Source of the DNA: CAZVWJ01 sp964631325
Lineage (GTDB): Bacteria > T1Sed10-126
DNA length: 64,000 nucleotides
Assembly (NCBI GenBank): GCA_964631325.1
Contig: CAZVWJ010000007.1
Span: 25,228-89,227 of the forward strand
Direction of reading: 5' to 3'
Of this stretch, positions 1 through 6,904 are shown piece by piece (position 1 is the stretch's first letter; every line of letters starts with the position of its first letter). Made by a program: the position numbers and the translations under genes. The notes under the pieces were generated by a model. It was not told the DNA's origin. It searched no databases and was given only the letters and a program-made list of their open reading frames with translations.

Positions 1-97
1 CATAGGAAAGATACGGTAAGAAGGGTAAAAACGAAGAAAAGACAGGAACCCGCCGGTTTCAGCCAACCGGATAGGGGGGATAGATCATCATCGTCGT

Positions 98-540
98 TCA
101 CGAGCATATCACCGGTATACTGGTCTCCCCGGTCAACTCCCGGTAATAAGCACTAATTAACCCGGAAATTAACCCCCCGAAAGGAAACAAGTCAAATGAG
201 TGGCCACAAGTGTTAATTTCGTCCGTAAAATATGTTTTATTTAGTTCTGTTTCTCTTACTGTTTCTTCTGCCGCATTCGCCCCCCCGAAAAAGAAAGTAA
301 GAATATCATAAGAGACAACAGCCCCCGCTGTCAACAAAACCAACGGTTTGGACAGAATTTCCAAATGATTCTTCCCCCTTGATGGGGGAAGACACAGATG
401 GAGGTGAAAAAGGGGTTTAAAAAGCCTATTTACACCGCTCCCCCTCATCTTAATCCTCTCCCACCAGGGGAGAGGAGATTCGTTTTGAGGTTCTGCGGTT
501 TGGAGAAATATATTTCGTTTTGTCGCCGTGATTTATTCAC
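98..540 (-). pseudogene. Small membrane-protein gene split by a MITE-like insertion
   Basis: Removing the insert at 353-495 and one copy of the 9-bp duplication CGGTTTGGA (344-352 and 496-504) joins two segments exactly in frame. The restored gene runs from GTG (540) to TGA (98-100) and encodes 96 residues: a basic start (NKSRRQNEIYF), a hydrophobic segment (about residues 15-36, LVLLTAGAVVSYDILTFFF), a polar middle and a second hydrophobic patch (FGGLISGLISA). A GAGG motif lies upstream of the GTG. The family is not recognised. As the sequence stands, an ATG inside the insert (448) could still drive a 116-residue chimera that keeps the C-terminal 80 or so residues. The exact frame and length restoration is seen directly; that the gene was functional is inference. 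Confidence 0.7.
353..495. mobile_element. MITE-like element, copy a (143 bp, 9-bp target duplication)
   Basis: The left end CAGAATTTCCAAATGATTC and the reverse complement of the right end (CAGAACCTCAAAACGAATC) are imperfect terminal inverted repeats. Inside are two hairpins, CTTCCCCCTTGATGGGGGAAG (371-391) and the one at 455-475 (CCTCTCCC/GGGGAGAGG). Perfect 9-bp direct repeats CGGTTTGGA flank it. It carries no coding capacity, so it must have been moved by a transposase in trans. It interrupts a small membrane-protein gene. Confidence 0.85.
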
Positions 541-566
541 TTGAATAATTTCCTCGTTGTTGGAAA

Positions 567-572
567 ATTATA
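567..572 (-). promoter_or_regulatory. Possible -10 box of the disrupted gene
   Basis: The minus strand reads TATAAT, 27 bases upstream of the GTG start at 540. No convincing -35 is visible at the right distance. Apart from this, positions 1-97 and 541-753 contain nothing I can identify. Confidence 0.3.
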
Positions 573-753
573 CACCTGTTTGCGCACCTGCCTAAAAAAC
601 AGACATTAAACCGCCCGATCCACCTACTACCCTGCTGTGATCCTCCCTGGAAGTAACTCGTGTTAAACCTGCGTAAACTCCAGCACTGTTTCTCCTTATC
701 CCCGGTAAACCTTCTCTCCTCTATTTATTAAGCAAGAACCATACCAGAAAACT

Positions 754-1012
754 CGAACAGGCGAGGAGGCGAAGAGGCGACAGAGCGAACAGGCGAGGAG
801 GCGGAGAGGCGAACAGGCGAAGAGGCGAAGAGGCGACAGAGCGAAGAGGCGAAGAGGCGCAGAGGCGACAAGGCGAAGAGGCGGAGAGGCGCAAACCCGT
901 AACCCGCAACTCGCAACACGTAACCCCGAAGGTGGCTCGCGGATGGGCGCAGAAAAATCGGGTTTAAATTAATAAAATCTGCGTGTATCTGCGTTAATCT
1001 GCGAGCTGATGA
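754..1012. repeat. Composite intergenic repeat, copy 1
   Basis: Three parts follow each other: about 15 degenerate 9-mers of the type GAAGAGGCG/GAACAGGCG/GACAGAGCG (754-892), a 7-mer tract of CGTAACC/CGCAACT type (893-925), and a block CGAAGGTGGCTCGCGGATGG ... ATCTGCGTTAATCTGCGAGC. The same order recurs between the other small modules up to 6.9 kb. The open frames through it, rich in RLFASSPLR, are artefacts of the repeat. Confidence 0.9.
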
Positions 1013-1121
1013 TAATTGCGAGCTTACTAAAAACCAGAGGTGCGGGGGCTGGACACCAATGTTTTTTGACTTTCGGGTTTTCTTACTTTATACTGATAAT
1101 GTAAGAGAGGAGTTAATACAA

Positions 1122-1364
1122 ATGAAGAAACAATTATCTTCACGCGGGCAAATCGTTATTCCTAAGGAACTGCGGGATAAAATGGGACTGGAACAGGGAG
1201 ATGACCTGCAAATTTACTATGAAAATAACCGGCTAATTCTAAAACCGGATAAATCCAAACAAGCGGTTGAAAAACTTGAAGGAGCTCTCGCCGGGGAAGA
1301 TCTGCTCGAGGATCTGGAGCGGGAGCATGAGAACGAAAGAAAACACGATGAACTACGTTCTTGA
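1122..1364 (+). CDS. AbrB/MazE-type antitoxin (VapB-like)
   Basis: An 80-residue protein with the swapped-hairpin AbrB DNA-binding signature near its N-terminus: SSRGQIVIPKELRDKMGLEQGDDL, spread over residues 6-29. The start is the ATG at 1122, preceded by GAGAGGAG; a longer frame from 1059 adds a tail unlike the family. The acidic C-terminus would wrap the toxin. Its stop overlaps the following PIN-domain gene by 17 bases, the usual arrangement of a VapBC module. It probably represses its own operon together with the toxin, as known for the family. Composite repeats flank the module on both sides. Confidence 0.88.
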   Translation: MKKQLSSRGQIVIPKELRDKMGLEQGDDLQIYYENNRLILKPDKSKQAVEKLEGALAGEDLLEDLEREHENERKHDELRS

Positions 1365-1752
1365 CTCCTGGGCCTTGCTCTCTTACCTGCAAAAAGAACA
1401 ACCCGCCTCCAAAGAAGTAAAATCACTTTTTCGAGCTGCCATTGACGGCAAAGGGAAGCTTTACATCTCAAAATTAAATCTGGGAGAAGTCTATTATATT
1501 ATCGCCCGCCGGCGGAACAAGGAATATGCCTCCGAACTGCTGGAAGAGGTAGATTCCTTGCCTCTAAATCAAGTAAAAATTAGCGAAGAAATATTCTGGC
1601 AGGCAATGGATTTCAAGGTGGATTATCCCCTGGCGCTGGCCGATGCTTTTGCCGCCGCCACGACAAAAAGTATGGACGCAAAGTTAGTTACCGGCGATCC
1701 TGAGCTGTTGACCGTCAAAGAAATACCAGTGAAAAAACTTGCCCGTAATTAG
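1348..1752 (+). CDS. PIN-domain ribonuclease toxin (VapC-like)
   Basis: A 134-residue PIN domain. The expected acidic residues are visible: Asp in VLDSWALLSYL at the N-terminus, Glu in LNLGEVYYIIARR, Asp in YPLALADAFAAA, and a final VTGDPEL. This family cleaves RNA with bound metal; the specific target cannot be read from sequence. The start is the ATG at 1348, inside the end of the antitoxin gene, which indicates translational coupling. It shares an operon with the AbrB-type antitoxin just upstream. Nothing suggests it is broken. Confidence 0.88.
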   Translation: MNYVLDSWALLSYLQKEQPASKEVKSLFRAAIDGKGKLYISKLNLGEVYYIIARRRNKEYASELLEEVDSLPLNQVKISEEIFWQAMDFKVDYPLALADAFAAATTKSMDAKLVTGDPELLTVKEIPVKKLARN

Positions 1753-1776
1753 ATCCCCTTCGAAAAATCAAAAACT

Positions 1777-1917
1777 AAAGTAACGCAAAGTCGCAAAGAC
1801 GCAAAGGAAAACGTGAAAATCTGAAATCTTTATAGCTCGCCGATGAACGCAGAAAATGCGGATTAAAAAGAATTAAATCTGTGCTAATCTGTGTAATCTG
1901 TGGATAAAATAAGATGT
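1777..1917. repeat. Composite intergenic repeat, copy 2
   Basis: A tract of AACGCAAAGTCGCAAAGACGCAAAGG type (spread over 1780-1807) is followed by CTCGCCGATGAACGCAGAAAATGCGGATTAAAAAG and then the AATCTGTGCTAATCTGTGTAATCTGTGG block. It sits exactly where the toxin partner of the next antitoxin gene would be expected. Confidence 0.85.
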
Positions 1918-1934
1918 TTGTGTCTATAAAGGAT

Positions 1935-2165
1935 TTATCTTTCATGAAGTTCCTCGCGCTCCCAGGTTATCTCTCCAACCTCGGCTCCGCTCCGGTCCCA
2001 TAATTCATCCAGCTCCGCAAGGGCTTGCCTGTGATTCTCCTCCAACCCGGAGACTTCCTCCAGATACCGCCGAACCAGGTCATTAACAGAAGTTCCCCGC
2101 TCCAGGGCCCGCCTACGGGCTTTCTCCAGGACTTCCTCGTCAATAGAGAGGGTTAAATTTGTCAT
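1935..2165 (-). CDS. Orphan ribbon-helix-helix antitoxin (DUF6364/VapB-like)
   Basis: A 76-residue protein starting MTNLTLSIDEEVLEKARRRA, a ribbon-helix-helix DNA-binding fold (beta strand LTLSID, then two helices, with GTSVNDLVRRYLEE as the second). The start is the ATG at 2163-2165; a longer open frame to 2567 runs through repeat DNA and is rejected. Antitoxins of this kind usually precede a PIN toxin gene. Here the downstream side (minus strand, below 1935) is composite repeat DNA and then the convergent PIN gene of another module, so the toxin is missing. It may be a relic, or it may repress another module in trans. Confidence 0.78.
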   Translation of the reverse strand: MTNLTLSIDEEVLEKARRRALERGTSVNDLVRRYLEEVSGLEENHRQALAELDELWDRSGAEVGEITWEREELHER

Positions 2166-2261
2166 GATTATCCACTCTCCACTTAAAATTTGTGTTCCAC
2201 TCAATAAGTGTAGCACATATAAACCACGGAAGCAAAATAATCGGCTCGGAGATAAACGGAG

Positions 2262-2610
2262 GGAAGGGATCGAAAAGGCGAAGAGGCGAAGAGGCGAAGA
2301 GGCGAGGAGGCGAACAGGCGAAGGGGCGAAAAGGCGCAGAGGCGAAGAGGCGAGGAGGCGAACAGGCGAAGGGGCGAAAAGGCGCAGAGGCGAAGAGGCG
2401 CAAATCCGTAACCCGCAACACGCAACCCCAGAGGCAGCTCTCAGATGGACGCAAAAAAAACGGATTAAAAAGAATTTAATCTGTGCTAATCTGTGTAATC
2501 TGTGGATATATCGAAGAGGCGAACAGGCGAGGAGGCGAAGAGGCGAAGAGGCGCAAACCCGCAACACGTAACCTGTAACTCACAACACGCAACCTCGAAG
2601 TTGGGGCGCT
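2262..2610. repeat. Composite intergenic repeat, copy 3 (with internal 54-bp duplication)
   Basis: A tract of 9-mers (GAAGAGGCG, GAACAGGCG, GAAGGGGCG, GAAAAGGCG) contains a block of six 9-mers (54 bp) that is present twice in tandem between about 2300 and 2400. Then come CGTAACCCGCAACACGCAACC, the CGGATTAAAAAGAATTTAATC block with AATCTGTG repeats, and a second short round of 9-mers and 7-mers (2513-2600). Confidence 0.9.
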
Positions 2611-2627
2611 GATTATATTTTTTCGAA

Positions 2628-3029
2628 TTACGGTTCTTTCCACGGTCCCGTTAAATTCTCAAAATCCGTGGTGTTGAAACTCCAGACGGTCTGGTCGGCT
2701 TCCCGACCATGAGCCATCAATAATACATCGGGGAAATCTGCCTCCGTTTCCCGGTATTCAAACAGGGCTTCCAGCAAGATACTTTCCGGTTCAAACAGAA
2801 TTCCCGAAATCCGGGAAAATTTTACCAGCCGTTCGCATATTTCCGCGGCAGTAAAGCCAAGGCCCTCCAGGACGTAAACAACTTCACAGAGTATAAACGG
2901 TGGGACTTTCAAAATCCGCTCCTCTTCCCCGGCCGACTTGATTAATTCAAAGGCACGCTTGCTGTGTTCAGGGTGGTCATCCAGTAAGAAGCGAAGAATT
3001 ACATTTGCGTCCAGCCAGCTCTCCTTCAT
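2628..3029 (-). CDS. PIN-domain toxin (VapC-like)
   Basis: A 133-residue PIN domain of a different subgroup from the one at 1348. Asp in WLDANVILRFLLDDHPEHSKRA opens the fold, Glu lies in FILCEVVYVLEGLGF, Asp in ETEADFPDVLLMAHGREA, and it ends in WSFNTTDFENL. The start overlaps the stop of the AbrB-type antitoxin gene by four bases (ATGA), so translation is coupled. It should be an RNase held inactive by its neighbour. It is intact. The orphan antitoxin further along the minus strand might once have had a toxin of this type, but this gene already has its own partner. Confidence 0.86.
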   Translation of the reverse strand: MKESWLDANVILRFLLDDHPEHSKRAFELIKSAGEEERILKVPPFILCEVVYVLEGLGFTAAEICERLVKFSRISGILFEPESILLEALFEYRETEADFPDVLLMAHGREADQTVWSFNTTDFENLTGPWKEP

Positions 3030-3295
3030 GTCTGTTCCGGCGGGCTGTGCTTGTTTACCAGTTTTTCGCGGTAACTCCGGCGTGTTTCCTCAAGGTTCAC
3101 CGGCTCTTCGGCGGATAATTCAAATGATCCAAACAGCCCCTCCGGCGAGACTTCGGCCGGCAGGCGGTAAATTTTAACTGCTCCCCCGGACTCCACGAAC
3201 AACACCTCGTCCCCGGAAGAAAGTTCTATCTCCTCCCGGACAGACTTAGGAATTGTAAGCTGGCCTTTCGTGGTTAATTTAGCCTTCTGAACCAT
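3026..3295 (-). CDS. AbrB-type antitoxin
   Basis: An 89-residue protein with AbrB/SpoVT motif KLTTKGQLTIPKSVREEIEL at residues 5-24, followed by SSGDEVLFVESGG. It is first in a two-gene operon with the PIN toxin (four-base overlap). The first 45 residues bind DNA; the rest, ending EETRRSYREKLVNK, is the presumed toxin-binding tail. A clean ATG starts it at 3295. Confidence 0.87.
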   Translation of the reverse strand: MVQKAKLTTKGQLTIPKSVREEIELSSGDEVLFVESGGAVKIYRLPAEVSPEGLFGSFELSAEEPVNLEETRRSYREKLVNKHSPPEQT

Positions 3296-3387
3296 CTTTA
3301 ATCACCACTAAAAATATACATTACTTATGACCCTATTTCAAGGTATTTTATATTTTTCCTTACTTTTATTATTTTGCCTTTACCTAA

Positions 3388-3728
3388 TAGCTCACGGATG
3401 AACGCAGGGAAGTAATCGAAGAGGCGACAGAGCGAAAACCCGTAACCCGCAACGCGCAACTCATAACCCGTAACCCCGAAGGCAGCTCGCAGATGGGCGT
3501 AGGGAAGGGATCGAACAGGCGAGGAGGCGACAGAGCGAACAGGCGAAGAGGCGAAGAGGCGACAGAGCGAACAGGCAAAGAGGCGACAGAGCGAACAGGC
3601 GCAGAGGCGACAAGGCGAAGAGGCGCAAACCCGTAACCCGCAACTCGTAACCTCGAAGTTGGGACGCCGTTTAACGCAGTTAAAGAAATAAAAATCTGCG
3701 CTTATCTGCGTTAATCTGCGAGCTAATT
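3388..3728. repeat. Composite intergenic repeat, copy 4
   Basis: Two rounds of the composite unit: GCTCACGGATGAACGCAGGG, 9-mers with GACAGAGCG, 7-mers CGTAACC/CGCAACG, then a longer 9-mer tract (3509-3625), 7-mers, CTCGAAGTTGGGACGCCG and ATCTGCGTTAATCTGCGAGC. It fills the gap between two modules. Confidence 0.9.
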
Positions 3729-3774
3729 TAAGCTGGTCACGGGAGCATGTTATACTTATTAGTGGTGATCAAAC

Positions 3775-4053
3775 GTGAAAAAAGAACAGGCTTTCTGGGA
3801 TGAAGAAATTACAGAAACAGAACTTAAACAGCTCCTCAGTGATCCCAAAAACAAAACTTGGGCCCGCTACGCAGGTAAAGTTCTCCGAGAAAAACGTCCG
3901 GACTGTGTCTGGAACTACCTCGAACCAGCAGACGTTGCAAAACACTGGTCGGAAATAACTCCCTACCTCGGCCGGCGGCGGGCACTGTGGAAGCACATTT
4001 TCTCGACCTGGGAAGAGGCAGGCTATGTCAAACGTTCTCACTCCGCAGCATAA
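3775..4053 (+). CDS. Small partner of AbiEii-type toxin (unrecognised family)
   Basis: A 92-residue soluble protein with a GTG start at 3775 and no strong ribosome site. Its sequence (LKQLLSDPKNKTWARYAGKVLRE, DVWNYL-like segment, PYLGRRRALWKHIF) is helical and basic, and looks like the small proteins found upstream of AbiEii/DUF1814 nucleotidyltransferases. The next gene starts inside its last 29 bases, so the two are a coupled pair. By position it is the antitoxin or regulatory subunit; this is inference. Confidence 0.6.
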   Translation: MKKEQAFWDEEITETELKQLLSDPKNKTWARYAGKVLREKRPDCVWNYLEPADVAKHWSEITPYLGRRRALWKHIFSTWEEAGYVKRSHSAA

Positions 4054-4681
4054 ACAATTTCTTAACGCCTTTCCCTTTAATTCAACCGGATTTTACCTGA
4101 CGGGCGGCTCCGCCCTTAGCGCTTATTATCTCAAACACCGCCGGAGCGATGACCTCGATCTTTTTACCCCGGATAAGGCCGATTTCGAGAGAATTACCGC
4201 TTTACAGGCTGAACTGCAAAATGAATTAGGCGGCCGGTGGAAAACAGAAACCACGGCTCCCAATTTTCAGCGAGTGTTCTGGTCCTCTGAAAACAGTACC
4301 GAACAGATTAAAATTGATTTCGTCCGGGAAACTGTGAACCAGGTAATCAAAGATAAACCAATCCGGAAAGATGTTCGGGTAGATACCCCTGAAGATATTT
4401 GCGCTAACAAAATCACAACCCTGATTTCCCGCCAGGAAATCAAGGACGCAATTGACCTATTTTTTCTTGCCGAAGCGAACTACAGACCCCAGCAATTCTT
4501 TGAGCACGCTCGCGAAAAAGACGCCGGATTAACAAAAGAAATTTTTAGCCAGATCACCGGTTCTATCGAACTGAACGAGTGGCCATCTTTTATGATTAAA
4601 AAACCTTCTCCGGATAAATTTAACGATTTTTTTCAGTCCCTCAGCCATAAATTTGCCCGCGACTCCTTCCCCGGGAAGTAA
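4025..4681 (+). CDS. AbiEii/AbiGii-type nucleotidyltransferase toxin
   Basis: A 218-residue protein of the DUF1814/AbiEii nucleotidyltransferase family. The signature is clear: LTGGSALSAYYLKHRRSDDLDLF (residues 25-47) gives the GS and the paired Asp of the catalytic site, and KIDFV supplies the third acidic strand. DICANKITTLISRQEIKDAIDLF is the conserved family helix. Members transfer nucleotides to tRNA or other targets and act as abortive-infection or toxin proteins. It overlaps its small partner by 29 bases and is followed by composite repeat DNA. Confidence 0.85.
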   Translation: MSNVLTPQHKQFLNAFPFNSTGFYLTGGSALSAYYLKHRRSDDLDLFTPDKADFERITALQAELQNELGGRWKTETTAPNFQRVFWSSENSTEQIKIDFVRETVNQVIKDKPIRKDVRVDTPEDICANKITTLISRQEIKDAIDLFFLAEANYRPQQFFEHAREKDAGLTKEIFSQITGSIELNEWPSFMIKKPSPDKFNDFFQSLSHKFARDSFPGK

Positions 4682-4732
4682 ACCGCAGAGCGAGGGGAAC
4701 AAGAGCGCACGACCAAGCTCACAACCCCGGAA

Positions 4733-4945
4733 GCGTAACGCAAAGTCGCAAAGAGAATCGAAGGTGCGAAGAGGCGAACAGGCGAAGAGGCGCAAACCCG
4801 CAACGCGCAAGTCGTAACCCCTAACCCCGAAGGTAGCTCGCGGATGGGCGCAGAAAAAACGGATTAAAAAGAATTTAATCTGTGTAATCTGTGGATAAAT
4901 TAAGATGTTCAATGTTAATCTGCGAGCTGATTTGGGGTGTTACTG
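4733..4945. repeat. Composite intergenic repeat, copy 5
   Basis: GTAACGCAAAGTCGCAAAG is followed by a short 9-mer tract, CGCAACGCGCAAGTCGTAACC 7-mers, GGTAGCTCGCGGATGGGCGC, the CGGATTAAAAAGAATTTAATC block and TTAATCTGCGAGCTGATTTG GGGTGTTACTG. The last 22 bases recur at 6864-6891, before the giant PLD gene. Confidence 0.9.
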
Positions 4946-5080
4946 ATTTCCCTTATTGCGTATTATTTCCTCGGGCCTGCTTACAGAAAAACAATGAAAT
5001 ACTCAAATGGATATCGTATACTTATGTAAATAGAAAGAATAAGTAATTTACAAAAACATCCATTGATTACGGTGAATAAA

Positions 5081-5374
5081 ATGCAATCCAAAATGGTCGA
5101 AGAAATTAGTCAGTTTATAGAAATGGATCAAGAATCACTGCTGGAAAAAGGAGTGGCCTCACTTCTACGCGAAAAAAGACGGGAGCTAAAGCTAAAACGA
5201 TGTGAAATACTCTCCCGTTACGAGGTCTCAAGCGCAGGGGAACTGGAAGAAAAAATCGAAAAAGGCCAGGCCAGCGAACATCCGGCGTGGGAGGATTTGA
5301 TCTCACTCGAAAATATTGAAAACACCATCACCAAACTTGATAAATATAGTAAAAAACTACAACAAACAGCTTGA
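5081..5374 (+). CDS. Antitoxin-like small protein
   Basis: A 97-residue soluble, highly charged, helical protein. I chose the ATG at 5081 (MQSKMVEEISQF); a TTG at 5063 would add six residues. The C-terminal half reads YEVSSAGELEEKIEKGQ followed by EHPAWEDLISLENIE, a pattern I associate with small antitoxins of two-gene modules of unclear family. A short overlapping frame follows it and may be the remains of the partner. Function is inferred only from size, pattern and its place in the island. Confidence 0.55.
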   Translation: MQSKMVEEISQFIEMDQESLLEKGVASLLREKRRELKLKRCEILSRYEVSSAGELEEKIEKGQASEHPAWEDLISLENIENTITKLDKYSKKLQQTA

Positions 5375-5444
5375 ACTCGCCCGCAGCCAGTTCGCGCACC
5401 TGCTTGAGCAAGGTAAAATTATTTATCCGGCAGTAATAGCTTGA
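5337..5444 (+). CDS. Possible short ORF, remnant of a partner gene
   Basis: A 35-codon frame from TTG, overlapping the end of the antitoxin-like gene in another frame and ending TGA just before the GTG of the next gene. It reads NYNKQLELARSQFAHLLEQG and KIIYPAVIA. The amphipathic helix looks protein-like, but the frame is too short to classify. It may be what is left of a truncated toxin. Confidence 0.3.
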   Translation: MINIVKNYNKQLELARSQFAHLLEQGKIIYPAVIA

Positions 5445-5445
5445 G

Positions 5446-5757
5446 GTGGCTCCTTTGTATTGGTTGAAAATAGTGACGGTGAGTTTGCTATCAGCATTGG
5501 CATATATGCTCACGGGGTTTGCTGTTATTAAACAGGTTGAATACTGGATAGACTTCCCGGAATACACGGCTTTGAAAGGGCTTTTATGGATTGGATGGCC
5601 AATGACTCTATTTATAGCCATTATGACTGGATTAGGGGAATTGATCATGATTTTTATAGATCATAATGATTTCTGGCTTTCACCCGTATTGGATGTCTTC
5701 CTCTTCCCCTTTGAACAACTTGGACGATTACTCAAACATTCTGACGAAATGAAATAA
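5446..5757 (+). CDS. Small membrane protein, unknown
   Basis: A 103-residue protein with a GTG start at 5446, preceded by TTGAGG. Two or three membrane segments are visible: WLKIVTVSLLSALAYMLTGF (residues 6-25), LLWIGWPMTLFIAIMTGLGE (about 46-65) and a weaker one around FWLSPVLDVFLFPF. The end is charged. The family is not recognised. It follows the antitoxin-like gene almost without a gap and may be cargo of the island. Confidence 0.55.
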   Translation: MAPLYWLKIVTVSLLSALAYMLTGFAVIKQVEYWIDFPEYTALKGLLWIGWPMTLFIAIMTGLGELIMIFIDHNDFWLSPVLDVFLFPFEQLGRLLKHSDEMK

Positions 5758-5776
5758 TCAGTCCGATATTTTGCAA

Positions 5777-5851
5777 ATGGCTTCTAAAAAATATAGAGTA
5801 GCGGAATGTCGCCTGAAAAATTTAACTTTTCACGCTAAAAAGTTGGGGTGA
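5777..5851 (+). CDS. Possible leader-type mini-ORF
   Basis: A 24-codon frame (MASKKYRVAECRLKNLTFHA then KKLG) whose stop overlaps the start of the nucleotidyltransferase gene (GGTGAG). It has no clear ribosome site. Translational coupling to the next gene is possible, but chance is equally likely. Confidence 0.2.
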   Translation: MASKKYRVAECRLKNLTFHAKKLG

Positions 5852-6174
5852 GCCTGGTGGAGCGTAACGAGGATATTCTCCAAAAAATTCAGGACGTTAT
5901 TCTGGAAACGGCCGATCCCTTGAAAATTATTCTATTTGGTTCGGCTGCGCGTGGTGAAATGGACGAAAACAGCGATTACGATTTATTTGTTGTAGTTCCG
6001 GAAGGTACCCACCGCAGACAGACAGCACAGGAAATTCACCAAAATTTAATCGGGATAAAATACGGGGCTGATATTGTGGTTGTAACAGAAAAAGACCTGG
6101 AAGAATACAAAAATGAAAACGGCCTGATTTTTAAAACAATTCTGGAGGAAGGTGAAGAATTGTATGCCGCCTGA
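5848..6174 (+). CDS. MNT-type minimal nucleotidyltransferase
   Basis: A 108-residue protein with the Pol-beta superfamily motif IILFGSAARGEMDENSDYDL F (residues 27-47), giving GS and the two catalytic Asp, and ADIVVVTEKDLEEY later for the third. It pairs with the HEPN gene that begins before its stop. In the known MNT/HEPN modules the nucleotidyltransferase is the antitoxin, AMPylating or otherwise inactivating the HEPN RNase. A GTG at 5848 opens the frame; the in-frame GTG at 5857 has a better-spaced GGGGTGA upstream and may be the true start. Confidence 0.87.
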   Translation: MSLVERNEDILQKIQDVILETADPLKIILFGSAARGEMDENSDYDLFVVVPEGTHRRQTAQEIHQNLIGIKYGADIVVVTEKDLEEYKNENGLIFKTILEEGEELYAA

Positions 6175-6571
6175 GGACCCACCCGGGACTCCGGAAGAAT
6201 GGCTGGCGAGAGCAAAAAGTAACCTGGCTAAAGCCAGATATTCGGAAAATTCCAACGTATTTTTCGAGGATTTATGTTTCGACGCACAACAAGCGGCAGA
6301 AAAGTCTATCAAGGCCGTCTTACTCGAACACAACGCCGAGTTCCGATATGTTCATATCATTGAAGAGCTTATCACCAATTGTGAGGAAAACGGAATCCCT
6401 TTTCCTGACGAGTTAAAACCTTCCGCCGGACTGACAGAATACGCAGTTCAAACCCGCTATCCCGGGATGGCAGAAAAAGTAACCGCAGAAGAATACCAAC
6501 AGACCCTCGAATTAGCGGAAAAGGTCTATACCTGGGCCAGCAATGTAATTGAGAATCACAAGGGCACATAA
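6164..6571 (+). CDS. HEPN-domain protein (toxin of MNT/HEPN pair)
   Basis: A 135-residue HEPN domain. FEDLCFDAQQAAEKSIKAVL (about residues 35-54) is the family hallmark, followed by HNAEFRYVHIIEEL and YAVQTRYPGMAEKVTAEEY. HEPN proteins of this type are RNases or RNA binders. I place the start at the ATG at 6164, behind GGAGGAAGG; a GTG at 6152 is in frame. The gene overlaps the end of the nucleotidyltransferase gene, so the two form an operon. Confidence 0.87.
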   Translation: MPPEDPPGTPEEWLARAKSNLAKARYSENSNVFFEDLCFDAQQAAEKSIKAVLLEHNAEFRYVHIIEELITNCEENGIPFPDELKPSAGLTEYAVQTRYPGMAEKVTAEEYQQTLELAEKVYTWASNVIENHKGT

Positions 6572-6895
6572 CGCAAAGACACGGGGGACATCGAAGAGGC
6601 GAAGAGGCGCAAACCCGTAACTCGCAACTCGTAACCCCTAACCCCGAAGGCAGCTCGCGGATGGACGCAGGGAAGGGAACGAAGAGGCGAACATGCGAAC
6701 AGGCGGAGAGGCGACAGGGCGCAGAGACGAAAAGGCGAAGAGGCGCAAACCCGTAACTCGTAACCTCGAAGTTGGGACGCCGGTTAACGCAGTAAAGAAT
6801 TTAATCTGTGCTAATCTGTGTAATCTGTGGATAAAATAAGATGTTCAACGTCTATCTGCGTTAATCTGCGAGCTGATTTGGGGTGTTACTGCCCT
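6572..6895. repeat. Composite intergenic repeat, copy 6
   Basis: Two rounds of the unit: 9-mers, CGTAACTCGCAACTCGTAACC 7-mers, GGCAGCTCGCGGATGGACGC, more 9-mers, AGTTGGGACGCCGGTTAACGC, the AATTTAATCTGTGCTAATC block, then TCTGCGTTAATCTGCGAGCTGATTTGGG and GTGTTACTG. It marks the right border of the module island and touches the end of the giant secreted protein gene. Confidence 0.9.
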
Positions 6896-6904
6896 CGCAC
6901 TAAA

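Noticed and set aside
754..930. CRISPR array
   Set aside because: The repeated unit is 9 bases without spacers and no cas gene is seen.
721..2571. Open frames of 60-210 codons through the GAAGAGGCG tracts (RLFASSPLRLFA-type proteins)
   Set aside because: They exist because the 9-mer has no stop in several frames. They have no ribosome site, are open on both strands, and the low-complexity product changes with each array.
754..6895. Integron gene-cassette array
   Set aside because: No integrase gene, no attC-like core sites (GTTRRRY), and modules point in both directions.
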